Source: Rhodocyclaceae bacterium (lineage in GTDB: Bacteria > Pseudomonadota > Gammaproteobacteria > Burkholderiales > Rhodocyclaceae). Taken from it: 64,000 nt of DNA. The stretch covers positions 132,975 to 196,974 of the forward strand of contig JADJEF010000002.1 in NCBI GenBank assembly GCA_016702335.1, read 5' to 3'. The notes under the pieces are model-generated. The model did not search any database and was not told the DNA's origin. It saw only the letters and a program-made list of their open reading frames with translations. Below, piece by piece: positions 35,690-45,246 of this stretch. A program made the translations under genes and the position numbers. Each line of letters opens with the position of its first letter. Within the stretch, counting starts at the first letter, position 1.

Positions 35690-36880
35690 CTACTCGGCGA
35701 GCGTCGCCACCGTTGCTTCACCTACCGCCAGCTCCACGCGATTGCGCCCGTTGCGTTTGGCCGCGTAAAGCGCTTCGTCGGCGCGCGCGATCAGGCGATC
35801 CCCGGGTTCCTCCGGGCGGTACAGGGCCAGCCCCAGCGATATGGTCGGCGACAAGCGCTTGTCTTCAAACTCGACGACGTTGGCCGCCACTTTGGCACGC
35901 AGTCGCTCGGCCGCAATAAGTGCGCCTTGCTCATCGAGCTCGGGCAAGAGGATCAGAAACTCTTCACCGCCAAAGCGACCAAGCACGTCAGTGGCGCGTA
36001 GCTTTGTTTGCAGGGCGCGCACTACGCTGCGCAGTGCCTCGTCACCACAGGCATGGCCATGGGTGTCGTTAACCGACTTGAAGTGATCGATATCGACCAT
36101 CAGCAACGCAAGGCCATGCGAAAAGCGGCGACAGCGGGCGATCTCGGCGTCCAGCTCCGCGAGAATGCCGCGCCGGTTAAGTGCCCCGGTCAGTTCATCG
36201 GTAATGGCCGATTTGCTTAGTGCGCTCATGGCCCGTCGCTCTGAATCCAGGGCGGCCTGAATCTCGCCGGACAGTTGCAGCACCTTCAACTGGCCGGCAA
36301 CCGCCGCGCGTGAGCGCCGATTGTTCACGATCGCCACGGCCATCAGCGCCACGGAATAGAGGAAAAACATGGTCAGCCAGGGGCCTTTCGGCTCCATGTG
36401 GGGCGTCACGGCAAAGAAAATCATCGACGGCACCATGACCGAGAAGCCGTACGCCAAGAACACCCGCAGATACAGTGTCAGCGAGGAGACAACAAATGCC
36501 ATGGCACCGACAACCACCATGATGCGCAGGTAAAAGAGGTAGTCTTGTACCCCGACATCCAGCCACCATAGCCCGGCCGACCACATCAACCCGGTATTGG
36601 CGGCAAGGAGCATTTCGAGATTGATCAGGGATCGGTAGGCAACACCGCTTTGTGTGCGCCGTTCCGCCACGAAAGAAAGCGCCAGGCGCGCAATGAACGT
36701 GATCATGATGGCCGCCGTCCAGAACGCGATACTAGCGTTCGGAACGCTACCGATGTGCGCGTAGCTCACAATACATGTAGCCAGTGCGCCCATGATCACG
36801 GACGCACGGCTATTGCGAAAGACTTCGACGGCCAGCCGGCGGCCAAAGTCTTGCGAAGTTTGGGAAGCGACGTCACTCAT
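35690..36880 (-). CDS. Membrane diguanylate cyclase
   Basis: 396 residues. The first roughly 190 contain five to six hydrophobic helices without a recognised sensor domain. The GGDEF domain (about 225-385) has DIDHFKSVNDTHGHACGDEAL and the active site FGGEEFLILLPE. An inhibitory I-site RATD lies five residues before GGEEF, so product inhibition is expected. It makes c-di-GMP from GTP. Stand-alone gene between yjgA and a divergent receiver/CheX-like gene. Confidence 0.93.
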   Translation of the reverse strand: MSDVASQTSQDFGRRLAVEVFRNSRASVIMGALATCIVSYAHIGSVPNASIAFWTAAIMITFIARLALSFVAERRTQSGVAYRSLINLEMLLAANTGLMWSAGLWWLDVGVQDYLFYLRIMVVVGAMAFVVSSLTLYLRVFLAYGFSVMVPSMIFFAVTPHMEPKGPWLTMFFLYSVALMAVAIVNNRRSRAAVAGQLKVLQLSGEIQAALDSERRAMSALSKSAITDELTGALNRRGILAELDAEIARCRRFSHGLALLMVDIDHFKSVNDTHGHACGDEALRSVVRALQTKLRATDVLGRFGGEEFLILLPELDEQGALIAAERLRAKVAANVVEFEDKRLSPTISLGLALYRPEEPGDRLIARADEALYAAKRNGRNRVELAVGEATVATLAE

Positions 36881-37094
36881 GGCAGCAGAATAACCGGCAA
36901 TTGACTCATCGTGCGACCAGACAAAGGGCCGGTTCCTCCCTGTCCATCAGCCGGCGCCCCTGCCCGTACGGCGGCGTGGGCCAGCCAGCGGGGGCTGTTT
37001 GCGCCACAGTACCAGTGCCTCTGCCCGGTCTGGTTTTCGCATTGCGTAGTCAGTTACACTATGTTCGACAAAAAATCAAAGCGAGGAACTCGTC

Positions 37095-38069
37095 ATGACG
37101 CAACCCCTGGATCCCAAAGTCGTTAGCAAGATGCTCATTCTTGACGATGGTGTCGGCAATGAGCCCTTACGCAGTTTCTGCGAAGAGGTTGGTCTGGTTG
37201 GCATCAAGCCGCAGTTTTCCGAGGCCTTCAATGTCCTGCTCATTCTCAACGCCAATGTCGATCTGGGCGGCATCTTGCTCTATGAGCGCTTCAATGGCGA
37301 GGGCCTGGATCTGGCGCGCGAGATACGTGAGGCTCGCCCGGAGCTCCCGATTTTCCTGCGCCGAGATCACCACGCCAGCTTTGATGGCATGGCCCCGGAC
37401 GATGCCAGCATGTTTCGCTGCGCGTTCACGCTGAGCGACACCGACCCCCTGCGCCTGATGTTGGACGAGGCGATTTTTAGCCGCGTCTACCCGAATCAGC
37501 TGGTGCGCGGCATTGCCGAGATGAGCACCTCGTCCCTGCAAACCCTGTTCAAGACCTGTGACGTGATCGTCGATGCGCCGCGCCTGGTCAAGGACCGCAT
37601 CATTTATGGTGAGGTCTTCTCCCTCATCGCCATCGAAACTCAGTGGTGCCGAGGCTACATGATGTTGCAAGCCCCCTCGCGGCCACTGCTGGATATCCTG
37701 CGCCGCAACGCAAAGGGCGACCCCGAGCTGATTACGTTTCGCGAGCTCAACAACGTGCTTGGCGAAGCCACCAATCTGGTGTGGGGGGCGTTCAAGAACC
37801 GCTATGTCAAGCACGACCAGAGCCGTATCGATGTGGCTCAGACGCAGGTACCGATCATCGTCAATCATGAGGAACGTTACATTTCTTTTGGTTCGGAAGA
37901 CCCCCAGCTGTGCATGAAGTACCGGTTGCACGACCGAACGCAGGTCGATGGGGCTCCGATTACTATTTTGCAACGCTTCATTTTCAATCTGAGCTGGACA
38001 CCCGAAGACTTCGCCGAGAATGAAGCGATTGATTCGCTGCTTGAGTCTGGCGCTCTGGAGATGTTCTAG
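37095..38069 (+). CDS. Receiver-like/CheX-like two-domain protein
   Basis: 324 residues. The N-terminal part (about 10-115) has the response-regulator beta-alpha layout (MLILDDGVGNEPLRSFCEEVG, GILLYERFNGEGLDLAREIREARPELPIFLRRD). The usual phosphorylated Asp position (LLYERFNG) is not Asp, so it looks like a pseudo-receiver. The C-terminal part (about 165-310) resembles CheX phosphatases, with ELNN and GEATNLVWGAFKNR giving the E..N contact pattern. Possible role: phosphatase for a CheY-like partner. No chemotaxis genes are adjacent. Assignment of the second domain is moderate. Confidence 0.65.
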   Translation: MTQPLDPKVVSKMLILDDGVGNEPLRSFCEEVGLVGIKPQFSEAFNVLLILNANVDLGGILLYERFNGEGLDLAREIREARPELPIFLRRDHHASFDGMAPDDASMFRCAFTLSDTDPLRLMLDEAIFSRVYPNQLVRGIAEMSTSSLQTLFKTCDVIVDAPRLVKDRIIYGEVFSLIAIETQWCRGYMMLQAPSRPLLDILRRNAKGDPELITFRELNNVLGEATNLVWGAFKNRYVKHDQSRIDVAQTQVPIIVNHEERYISFGSEDPQLCMKYRLHDRTQVDGAPITILQRFIFNLSWTPEDFAENEAIDSLLESGALEMF

Positions 38070-38122
38070 GCGCACTCCCCCGCGCCCTACAATGCTGGCT
38101 TCTTCGTTTTTCTGCGCGCATC

Positions 38123-39382
38123 ATGAGCAAGCCGGCTGACCCCGCCAAACTGGCCCACTGGGGCTTCACTACCCGAACCGTCCATGGCGACCGCCTTGGC
38201 GGCGTCGAACATGGGGGCATCCATAAACCGATGCACACCTCGGTGCAGTACGGTTACGGTTCGTCACAAGAGCTGATTGACGTTTTTCAGGGCAGCGCCC
38301 CGGGATTCAACTACGCTCGTCAGGGCACGCCCACCGTCGCCGCGCTGGAGGCTGGCGTCAACCGTATGGAGCAGGGGCGTGGCACGCTGTGCTTCGCCAC
38401 CGGCATGGCGGCGATCACGGCAATCTTCACCACGCTGCTGCGCGCGGGCGATCACTTGATCACCAGCCGTTTCGTGTTCGGCAATACCAACAGCCTGCTG
38501 GGCACGATCCAGAGTCTGGGCATTGAAGTCAGCATGGTGGACGCCACCCAAGTCGGCGCTGTCGAGACGGCGATTCGACCCAACACGCGCATGGTTTTTG
38601 TCGAGACCATCGCCAACCCGCGCACGCAAGTCGCCGATCTGGCGGGCATCGGCACCCTGTGTCAGGCGCGCAGGCTGCTCTATGTGGTAGACAATACCGT
38701 CACCTCGCCCTGGCTGTTTCAGCCGCGCACGGTGGCGGCCGGACTGATCGTCAATTCACTGACCAAGTCAATTGGCGGCCATGGCAACGCGCTGGGTGGT
38801 GCCATTACCGACACGGGGCTATTTGACTGGTCCGATTACCCCGTCATTGCACAGAGCTATCGCAAGGGTGACCCGGCCGCCTGGGGTTTGGCGCAATTGA
38901 AGAAGAAGGGCTTGCGTGATCAGGGCGCCTCGTTGTCGTCCGAAGCAGCGCACACGCTTTCGGTCGGTGCCGAAACACTTGGCCTGCGCATGAATGCGAC
39001 CAGCGCCAATGCCCAGGCCCTTGCGCAAATGCTTGAAGCGCACCCCGCCGTGCGCCGGGTCTATTACCCCGGTCTGAGTTCGCATGAGCAATATGCGCGC
39101 TCAACCGAACTGTTCAGGGCACCTAGCTGGCTGCTGGCCTTCGAGCTGAAGAACGATGGCGACGCCATGGCCTGCATTGATCGTTTGACACTACCAGTCA
39201 TCGCTACGGGGCTGGGCGATACGCGCACTCTGGTTATTCCAGTGGCGCATACTATTTTCTGGGAAATGGGTGCCGCCAAGCGCGCCGAAATGGGCATCAG
39301 GGACTCGCTGATTCGCGTGTCAGCGGGCATCGAGGATACGAGCGACATCCTCAACGATTTCGCCACAGCGCTGGACACATGA
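38123..39382 (+). CDS. Cys/Met-metabolism PLP enzyme (cystathionine gamma-synthase family)
   Basis: 419 residues. Signature segments: FNYARQGTPTVAALEAGVNRMEQG, CFATGMAAI, VVDNTVTSPWLFQP and the PLP Lys in VNSLTKSIGGHGNALGG. Members include O-succinylhomoserine sulfhydrylase, cystathionine gamma-synthase and methionine gamma-lyase; the exact reaction is not decided by eye. Residues 142-151 (TQVGAVETAI) lie on a diverged repeat copy. The stop overlaps the next start (ATGA), tying it to the decarboxylase. Confidence 0.88.
   Translation: MSKPADPAKLAHWGFTTRTVHGDRLGGVEHGGIHKPMHTSVQYGYGSSQELIDVFQGSAPGFNYARQGTPTVAALEAGVNRMEQGRGTLCFATGMAAITAIFTTLLRAGDHLITSRFVFGNTNSLLGTIQSLGIEVSMVDATQVGAVETAIRPNTRMVFVETIANPRTQVADLAGIGTLCQARRLLYVVDNTVTSPWLFQPRTVAAGLIVNSLTKSIGGHGNALGGAITDTGLFDWSDYPVIAQSYRKGDPAAWGLAQLKKKGLRDQGASLSSEAAHTLSVGAETLGLRMNATSANAQALAQMLEAHPAVRRVYYPGLSSHEQYARSTELFRAPSWLLAFELKNDGDAMACIDRLTLPVIATGLGDTRTLVIPVAHTIFWEMGAAKRAEMGIRDSLIRVSAGIEDTSDILNDFATALDT
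38546..38575 (+). repeat. Interspersed repeat copy 8, diverged (inside the Cys/Met enzyme gene)
   Basis: Core AAGTCGGCGCTG at 38550-38561 and ACGGCGATT at 38567-38575 are exact, but the spacer is TCGAG rather than GTGAC. The encoded TQVGAVETAI fits the family at this place, so this copy could be partly a host sequence. Confidence 0.7.
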
Positions 39383-41337
39383 AGCAGCCCGTCAGCCGCA
39401 TTTTGCTGCTGCTCGCCGACGAGAAGCGCTCGCGTCTGATGGTGCGTGGCCTGAATGCCGCGGCACGCAGCATGGACAATGCCTACGGCCTGAGATTCTC
39501 TTCTGTCGCCAGTGAAGTTGCCGCACTCGACGAAATGCGTCGTGACGGCGACGTGCAGGCGGTACTGATCGATGCCTGCGAAATTGCCGCAGATTCCTGC
39601 GCGGCCCTGAATGCCCTGCTTGAGAGCATTCACCGCGTGCGCCCGCACTTGGACGTTTATTTGCTCGCGGCGACGCCGCGAGAGGCGGCGGCCTCGCTGG
39701 CCGAATGCACCCGGATCAAGGGCAGTTTCATGCGCGACGAAGGCGACTGGCGCGGCTGGTTCCGCATTATTCAGGCGGAATTACAGAAGAAGTCGCGCAC
39801 CCCCTTCTTCGATGCGCTCTCCGCCTACGTTTATATGGCCAAGGACTCGTGGCATACGCCGGGGCATTCCTCCGGCGACAGTCTGCGCGCCAGCCCCTGG
39901 GCTTCGGGCTTTTACGATTTTCTTGGCGAAAACCTGTTGCGTGCCGACCTGTCGTGCTCGGTGGACATGCTCGACTCCCTGCTCGACCCGAAGGGCGTGA
40001 TCGCCGAGGCTCAGGTCATGGCCGCGCAAGCCTTCGGCGCACGCCAGACCTTTTTCGCTACTAACGGCACCTCGACCGCGAACAAGGTGATTTTCCAGAC
40101 CCTGCTTACGCCCGGCGACAAGCTGTTACTGGACCGCAACTGCCATAAATCGGTGCACCATGGCGTGGTGCTCTCGGGCGCGCGGCCGGTGTATCTGAAC
40201 GGCTCGATCAATCGCACCTACGGTCTCTTTGGCCCGGTGTCCAAGAAGACCCTGTTTGCCGCGATTGCCGAAAACCCTGATGCCAAAGCGCTGATCCTGA
40301 CCAGTTGCACCTACGACGGCCTGCGCTACGACCTGCCGCCCATCATCGCGGCGGCGCACCAGCACGGCATCAAGGTGATTATCGATGAAGCCTGGTACGG
40401 TCACGCGGCCTTTCACCCGGAGTTTTTCCCGACTGCGATTCAGGCCGGCGCTGACTACGCCACCCAATCGACGCACAAGGTGCTATCGGCCCTGAGCCAG
40501 GCGAGCATGATTCACGTCAACGATGCCGAATTCGATGAGCACTCGTTCCGCGAGAATTTCAATATGCATGCCTCGACCAGCCCCCAGTACGCGATCATCG
40601 CCAGCCTCGACGTCGGGCGCAAACAAGCGGTGATGGAAGGCTACAAGCTGCTCAATCAGGCGCTGACATTGGCTGGCGAACTGCGTGACGCTATTGATGC
40701 CACGGGCATCTTCCGCGTGCTGCAACTCGACGACCTGCTCCCCGAAGAAGTGCGTGGCGATGGCGTGCGTCTGGACCCGACCAAGATCACCGTCGATATT
40801 TCGGGCAGCGGCTACAGCGTCGAAGAACTGCAGACCGTACTGTTCGAGACCTTCAACATCCAGGTCGAAAAGTCCACGTTCAACACCATTACCCTGCTGC
40901 TGACCATAGGCACCACAGCAAGCAAAATGTCGCGCCTGCAAGAGGCGCTGGTGCGTTTGGCGCGCGAGGTTACCAATATGAGCAAGCCTGTCAGCCGCCG
41001 CGCCAAAGCGCCCGACATCGCCGAATTCACCCGCCTGCGCTACCTGCCGCGCGACGCCTATTACTGTAACGGCGAAAACCTGCCCTTGCTCGATGCCGAA
41101 GGTCGGCCGAATGCCGAGCTTGACGGGCGGGTGTGTGCTGACCAGATTTCGCCCTACCCGCCGGGTATTCCTGCGTTGGTGCCGGGGCAGGAGATCACCA
41201 TGGACATCGTGCGTTTTCTGGTCGGCCTGCTACGCCATAAGCGCACGGATATTCATGGTCTGGCGCACGGGGGCGAACAGCTTACGCTGCGGGTTATGAC
41301 AAAGAAGGAAGAACGCGCGAACCGGGCGCTGAACTGA
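39379..41337 (+). CDS. Orn/Lys/Arg decarboxylase family protein
   Basis: 652 residues of the bacterial fold-type I basic amino acid decarboxylases. An N-terminal receiver-like wing (about 1-135) leads to the PLP core: WHTPGHSSGDSLRASPWASGFYDFLGENLLRADLS, FFATNGTSTANKVIFQ, IIDEAWYGHAAFHPEFFP and PLP Lys in ATQSTHKVLSALSQASM. The C-terminal domain has PYPPGIPALVPGQ. It decarboxylates arginine, lysine or ornithine to a polyamine or agmatine/cadaverine; the substrate is not assigned. Coupled to the Cys/Met enzyme by a 4-base overlap. Confidence 0.9.
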   Translation: MKQPVSRILLLLADEKRSRLMVRGLNAAARSMDNAYGLRFSSVASEVAALDEMRRDGDVQAVLIDACEIAADSCAALNALLESIHRVRPHLDVYLLAATPREAAASLAECTRIKGSFMRDEGDWRGWFRIIQAELQKKSRTPFFDALSAYVYMAKDSWHTPGHSSGDSLRASPWASGFYDFLGENLLRADLSCSVDMLDSLLDPKGVIAEAQVMAAQAFGARQTFFATNGTSTANKVIFQTLLTPGDKLLLDRNCHKSVHHGVVLSGARPVYLNGSINRTYGLFGPVSKKTLFAAIAENPDAKALILTSCTYDGLRYDLPPIIAAAHQHGIKVIIDEAWYGHAAFHPEFFPTAIQAGADYATQSTHKVLSALSQASMIHVNDAEFDEHSFRENFNMHASTSPQYAIIASLDVGRKQAVMEGYKLLNQALTLAGELRDAIDATGIFRVLQLDDLLPEEVRGDGVRLDPTKITVDISGSGYSVEELQTVLFETFNIQVEKSTFNTITLLLTIGTTASKMSRLQEALVRLAREVTNMSKPVSRRAKAPDIAEFTRLRYLPRDAYYCNGENLPLLDAEGRPNAELDGRVCADQISPYPPGIPALVPGQEITMDIVRFLVGLLRHKRTDIHGLAHGGEQLTLRVMTKKEERANRALN

Positions 41338-41352
41338 GCCCTGGTTCGCGCG
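41314..41352. terminator. Bidirectional hairpin between convergent genes
   Basis: CGCGCGAACC (41314-41323) pairs perfectly with GGTTCGCGCG (41343-41352), with an inner GGC/GCC pairing. It spans the decarboxylase stop and ends two bases before the oxidoreductase stop, so it can serve both convergent transcripts. Confidence 0.65.
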
Positions 41353-41353
41353 G

Positions 41354-42976
41354 CTAAAGTTCCTCGGCCTCCATTTTGATTGCTCCGCACGGGCATTCAG
41401 CGACACAGACGCCGCACCCCTTGCAATAGTCGTAGTTGAACTCGAAGCGCTTGCCCGGGCCGAGCTTGATGACCGCATTGTCCGGGCATACCCCGTAGCA
41501 GTTGTCGCACTCGAAGCAGTTGCCGCACGAGAGGCAGCGCCGAGCCTCGAAAAGGGCATTGCTTTCGTCGAGGCCGCCTTGCACCTCTTCGAAACTGGAT
41601 TGCCGGCGAATGATGTCGAGCATCGGTCGTACGGTTTTGGGCGCGTCGCTGTAATACCAGGTGTTGAGCTTTTCGAACTGGGCGAGTTCATGCTTCGGCG
41701 GTGCCGTGTAGGAGGCCCCGCGCAGCCAGGCATCGATATGGCGCGCCGCCTTTTTACCGTGGCCGACGGCGACAGTGACATTGCGCTCGGCCGGTACCAT
41801 GTCGCCACCGGCAAAGATGCCCGCATGGCCGGTCATCATATTGGCACCCACCTTGACCACGCCGTCTGCCACCTCCAAGCCGGGCACGCCGTTCAGCAGA
41901 CCCAAGTCGACATCCTGACCCAGTGCCAGCACCACCGAGTCGGCTTCGAGTGTCTCGAATTCACCGGTGGGCTGAGGAAAGCCCTTGTCGTCGAGCGCCA
42001 TCTTTTCAACGGTGATCTGGTGCTCGCCCGCTTGCTTGATGGTCGACAGCCATTTGATCATCACACCTTCCTGCAAGGCCTCTTCGATCTCGAAATCGTG
42101 CGCCGGTGCCTTGTCGCGCGTGCGGCGATACACAATGATCGGTTCGCCGCCCATGCGCTTGACGGTGCGCGCGACGTCGACCGCCGTGTTGCCGCCGCCA
42201 TAGACCACAACGCGCCGGCCGAGCATGGGCTTGTCTTCGCCTTCCATTGAGCGCAGGACAGAAATGGCATCGACGATCTTGGCCGCGTCACCGGCGGGAA
42301 TGGCGGCACGCTTGCCGATGTGCGCTCCGACCGCGAGGAAGGCGGCATCAAATGCGCCTGCGCGCATGCTGTCCAGAATATTGTCGACCTTGCTGTTGAG
42401 CTTCACAGTCACGCCCATGGCGACGATCCGCTGCATCTCGGCATCAAGCACGTCGCGGGGCAGGCGGTATTTGGGAATGCCAAAACGCATCATGCCGCCC
42501 ATGAACGGGCCGGCATCCATGACCGTCACAGCGTGCCCAAGGCGACGCAGGTGATAAGCGGCTGACATGCCCGAGGGACCGGCACCGACGACCAGCACCT
42601 TTTTGCCTGATTCAGTCGACGGCGGGGTGAACGACCAGCCGCGCTTGATCGCTTCATCGCCCAGAAATCGCTCGACGGAATTGATGCCTACCGGGGCATC
42701 AATCTGCGCGCGGTTGCAGACGCTTTCGCAGGTGTGATAGCACACCCGCCCCATGATCGCCGCGAACGGGTTGTCGCGCGTCAGGTGACGCCACGCGGCT
42801 TCATAGTCACCGGACTCGGCGTGAAACAGCCAGCCCTGAATATCTTCGCCGGCCGGGCATCGGTTATTGCACGGCGGCAGGCGATCGAGATAGACCGGCT
42901 TTGAGGTACGCCAGGAGCCGGTATGGTTGGCTAGCGACGAACCCGGGTCGAGGGTAATGGCGAAGGGCTTTTTCAT
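41354..42976 (-). CDS. FAD/iron-sulfur subunit of a 2-oxoacid:acceptor oxidoreductase (GltD-like)
   Basis: 540 residues. N-terminal cysteine region for [4Fe-4S] (PPCNNRCPAGEDIQGW and RVCYHTCESVCNRAQID), FAD-binding VVGAGPSGMSAAYHLRRLG, NAD(P)-binding VVVYGGGNTAVDVARTVKRMG and GGD near the end, as in glutamate synthase small subunits. The C-terminus adds two ferredoxin clusters (CLSCGNCFECDNCYGVCP and CKGCGVCVAECPCGAI). It resembles the epsilon subunit of phenylglyoxylate dehydrogenase with a ferredoxin (delta) domain fused on. Likely transfers electrons from the oxoacid to NAD(P)+. Overlaps the beta gene by four bases. Confidence 0.88.
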   Translation of the reverse strand: MKKPFAITLDPGSSLANHTGSWRTSKPVYLDRLPPCNNRCPAGEDIQGWLFHAESGDYEAAWRHLTRDNPFAAIMGRVCYHTCESVCNRAQIDAPVGINSVERFLGDEAIKRGWSFTPPSTESGKKVLVVGAGPSGMSAAYHLRRLGHAVTVMDAGPFMGGMMRFGIPKYRLPRDVLDAEMQRIVAMGVTVKLNSKVDNILDSMRAGAFDAAFLAVGAHIGKRAAIPAGDAAKIVDAISVLRSMEGEDKPMLGRRVVVYGGGNTAVDVARTVKRMGGEPIIVYRRTRDKAPAHDFEIEEALQEGVMIKWLSTIKQAGEHQITVEKMALDDKGFPQPTGEFETLEADSVVLALGQDVDLGLLNGVPGLEVADGVVKVGANMMTGHAGIFAGGDMVPAERNVTVAVGHGKKAARHIDAWLRGASYTAPPKHELAQFEKLNTWYYSDAPKTVRPMLDIIRRQSSFEEVQGGLDESNALFEARRCLSCGNCFECDNCYGVCPDNAVIKLGPGKRFEFNYDYCKGCGVCVAECPCGAIKMEAEEL

Positions 42977-43980
42977 AGCGCGGCCTCCTTGGCCATCAGG
43001 CCATAGCGACGAATATTCTTGTCGGCTTGCGCCTGTATGCGGGCAATGGTCTCCACCGCCGGCGTCTTGCCGAACAGGTGGGCGAAACGTTTTTGCGGGC
43101 GCAGATACTCTTCCACCGGCAGTTGTCGCCGTATCGCCAGCGCCGACTTGAGCTCACCGTATTCGGCCTCGAACACCGGGAACATTCCGGTTTCCTTGGC
43201 TAAGCGCGCCATGCGTATTGTGTCGTGCGAGGCCGTGCCCCAGCCCAGCGGACAGGGCACCAGAATGTGAATGTAGCGCGCGCCGCGAAAGCTCATGGCC
43301 TTGGTGACCTTGGCTTCCAGATCGCGCAGGTCGGCAACCGTAGCGGTGGCGACATAGGGAATCTCATGCGCCATGGCGATCGCCGGCACAAACTTGCCCT
43401 GCCCGAAGGGCGCGCCCGGTTCGCTGCCCAGAGGCATGGTCGTTGCTGTGCGCGCAGCCGGTGGTGTGGCCGAGCTGCGCTGCACGCCGGTATTCATGTA
43501 GGCCTCATTGTCATAACAGATGTAGAGCACATCATCATTGCGCTCGAACATGCCCGACAGACAACCGAAACCGATGTCAGTCGTGCCGCCATCACCGCCT
43601 TGGGCGACCACGCGCACGTCCTTTTTCCCCTTCACCTTCATGGCGGCGGAGAGGCCTGTGGCGACAGCGGCCGCATTGCCGAACAGCGAGTGAATCCAGG
43701 GGATTTGCCACGATGTCTCGGGGTAGGGCGTGGAAAACACCTCAAGGCAACCGGTGGCGTTGGCCGCAATCAACTGCCGATTCGTGGCATTCATGGCGGC
43801 GTCGATCGCATAGCGCGCGCCCAGTGCCTCACCGCAACCCTGGCAGGCGCGGTGGCCCGAGTTCAGCGAATTGGTGCGCTGCATATTGGCCTGCACGCTG
43901 CGCTCTTCCGGCGCGAGCAGGCGATTGCCGACAGTGAAGGTGCCGGTCTGGTAGAACTTGACGGGTTGTAGATCGCTCAC
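42973..43980 (-). CDS. 2-oxoacid:acceptor oxidoreductase, thiamine-diphosphate (beta) subunit
   Basis: 335 residues. The cluster and cofactor region CQGCGEALGAR opens the protein. The ThDP/Mg motif is GGDGGTTDIGFGCLSGMFERNDDVLYICYDNEAYMNTG. Conserved SWQIPWIHSLFGNAAAVATG follows the pyruvate synthase beta pattern. It carries out decarboxylation of the 2-oxo acid. Residues about 276-285 (LKSALAIRR) come from a repeat copy. Located 12 bases after the alpha gene. Confidence 0.92.
   Translation of the reverse strand: MSDLQPVKFYQTGTFTVGNRLLAPEERSVQANMQRTNSLNSGHRACQGCGEALGARYAIDAAMNATNRQLIAANATGCLEVFSTPYPETSWQIPWIHSLFGNAAAVATGLSAAMKVKGKKDVRVVAQGGDGGTTDIGFGCLSGMFERNDDVLYICYDNEAYMNTGVQRSSATPPAARTATTMPLGSEPGAPFGQGKFVPAIAMAHEIPYVATATVADLRDLEAKVTKAMSFRGARYIHILVPCPLGWGTASHDTIRMARLAKETGMFPVFEAEYGELKSALAIRRQLPVEEYLRPQKRFAHLFGKTPAVETIARIQAQADKNIRRYGLMAKEAAL
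43124..43153 (-). repeat. Interspersed repeat copy 9, diverged (inside the beta-subunit gene)
   Basis: CAGCGCCGACTT is exact at 43138-43149 and TCGCCGT at 43126-43132; about 24 of 30 positions match the consensus. Read on the gene strand as KSALAIRR, a different frame from the other gene copies. Confidence 0.7.
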
Positions 43981-43992
43981 CTTCCGTCTCCT

Positions 43993-45246
43993 TTAATAAT
44001 TGCGGGTGCCGGCGGCACCCACGTCGCGCAGCAGCGCTTCGGCAATCGGGCCGGAGCGACGGGTCTGTTTCTCACGTTCCAGTTGCTTGTTCACGGCCTT
44101 CCAGTCCAGATCAAGAAAGTTGACCAGTTCCAGGTTCTCGCGCATGGCTTTTTCAAAGATGCCGGTGAGCGAGGTGACGGTGATCGCCCGCCCGCCCAGG
44201 CCGGCAATGACGGTATAGCCCTTCAGGCCCATGCCGGTCACGGCCATGCGCACATCGGTGGCGACAATGCCGCCCAAGCCCACCGCCAGACTTTTCTCCA
44301 GCACAACAAAGCGCTTGCAGCTTTTCAGCGCTGCGCGTACCTGCTCGATGGGGAAAGGTCGGTAGCTGGTAATGCCGAGCACGCCGATCTTGTGCCCTGC
44401 ATCGCGCATGGCATCGACCGTGTCCTTGATCGTGCCTAATACCGAGCCCATGGCAATGACGATGGTTTCAGCATCGTCGGCGCGGTAGCTGCGGGTGAGG
44501 CCACCTGATTCGCGGCCGAAAATTTGCTTGAATTCGGTACCCAGTTGCGGAATGCGCTCAAGTGCCTGCATCTGCTTGGCGTGGGCCAGATAACGTACCT
44601 CCATGAAGGCTTCCGGCCCGACCATGGCACCGATGGATACGGGATCGTTCGGGTCCAGCACCTGACGTGGCTCGTAGGGCGGCAGGAATTGGTCGACTTG
44701 CGCCTGTGTCGGCATATCTACGCGCTCATACGCGTGAGTGAGGATGAAGCCATCCATGCACACCATCACCGGCATCGAGAGTTCCTCGGCCAGCTTGAAG
44801 GCCTGAATGTGCAGATCGAGTGCTTCCTGATTGGTTTCGGCGAACAGTTGCAGCCAGCCGCAATCGCGCTGCGAGAGCGAATCGGAATGATCATTCCAGA
44901 TGTTGATCGGAGCGCCAATGGCGCGGTTGGCCACCGTCATCACAATCGGCAGGCCCAAGCCCGAGGCGTTATAAACCGCCTCGGCCATAAACAGCAGGCC
45001 TTGCGAGGCCGTGGCGGTGTAGGAGCGCGCACCGCCGGCCGAAGCGCCGATGGCCACCGACATGGCCGCGAACTCCGATTCGACATTGATGTACTCGCAG
45101 TTCTTTAGCTCGCCTGATTTGACCAACTCGCCCAGGCCTTCGACGATGTGGGTCTGAGGCGAGATCGGGTAGGCACAGATCACCTCCGGCCGACACAGGG
45201 CGACCGCTTCCGCCACCGCTTTGGACCCTTCCATTTGCTTAAGCAT
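43993..45246 (-). CDS. 2-oxoacid:acceptor oxidoreductase, alpha subunit
   Basis: 417 residues from the ATG at 45246 (MLKQMEGSKAVAEA). Shows the pyruvate synthase alpha pattern: VICAYPISPQTHIVEGLGELV, VESEFAAMSVAIGASAGGARSYTATASQGLLFMAE, and the C-domain VVLEKSLAVGLGGIVATDV. It binds the pyrimidine side of ThDP together with beta. Eight-base overlap with the gamma gene. The substrate could be pyruvate, another 2-oxo acid, or an aryl glyoxylate. Confidence 0.93.
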   Translation of the reverse strand: MLKQMEGSKAVAEAVALCRPEVICAYPISPQTHIVEGLGELVKSGELKNCEYINVESEFAAMSVAIGASAGGARSYTATASQGLLFMAEAVYNASGLGLPIVMTVANRAIGAPINIWNDHSDSLSQRDCGWLQLFAETNQEALDLHIQAFKLAEELSMPVMVCMDGFILTHAYERVDMPTQAQVDQFLPPYEPRQVLDPNDPVSIGAMVGPEAFMEVRYLAHAKQMQALERIPQLGTEFKQIFGRESGGLTRSYRADDAETIVIAMGSVLGTIKDTVDAMRDAGHKIGVLGITSYRPFPIEQVRAALKSCKRFVVLEKSLAVGLGGIVATDVRMAVTGMGLKGYTVIAGLGGRAITVTSLTGIFEKAMRENLELVNFLDLDWKAVNKQLEREKQTRRSGPIAEALLRDVGAAGTRNY

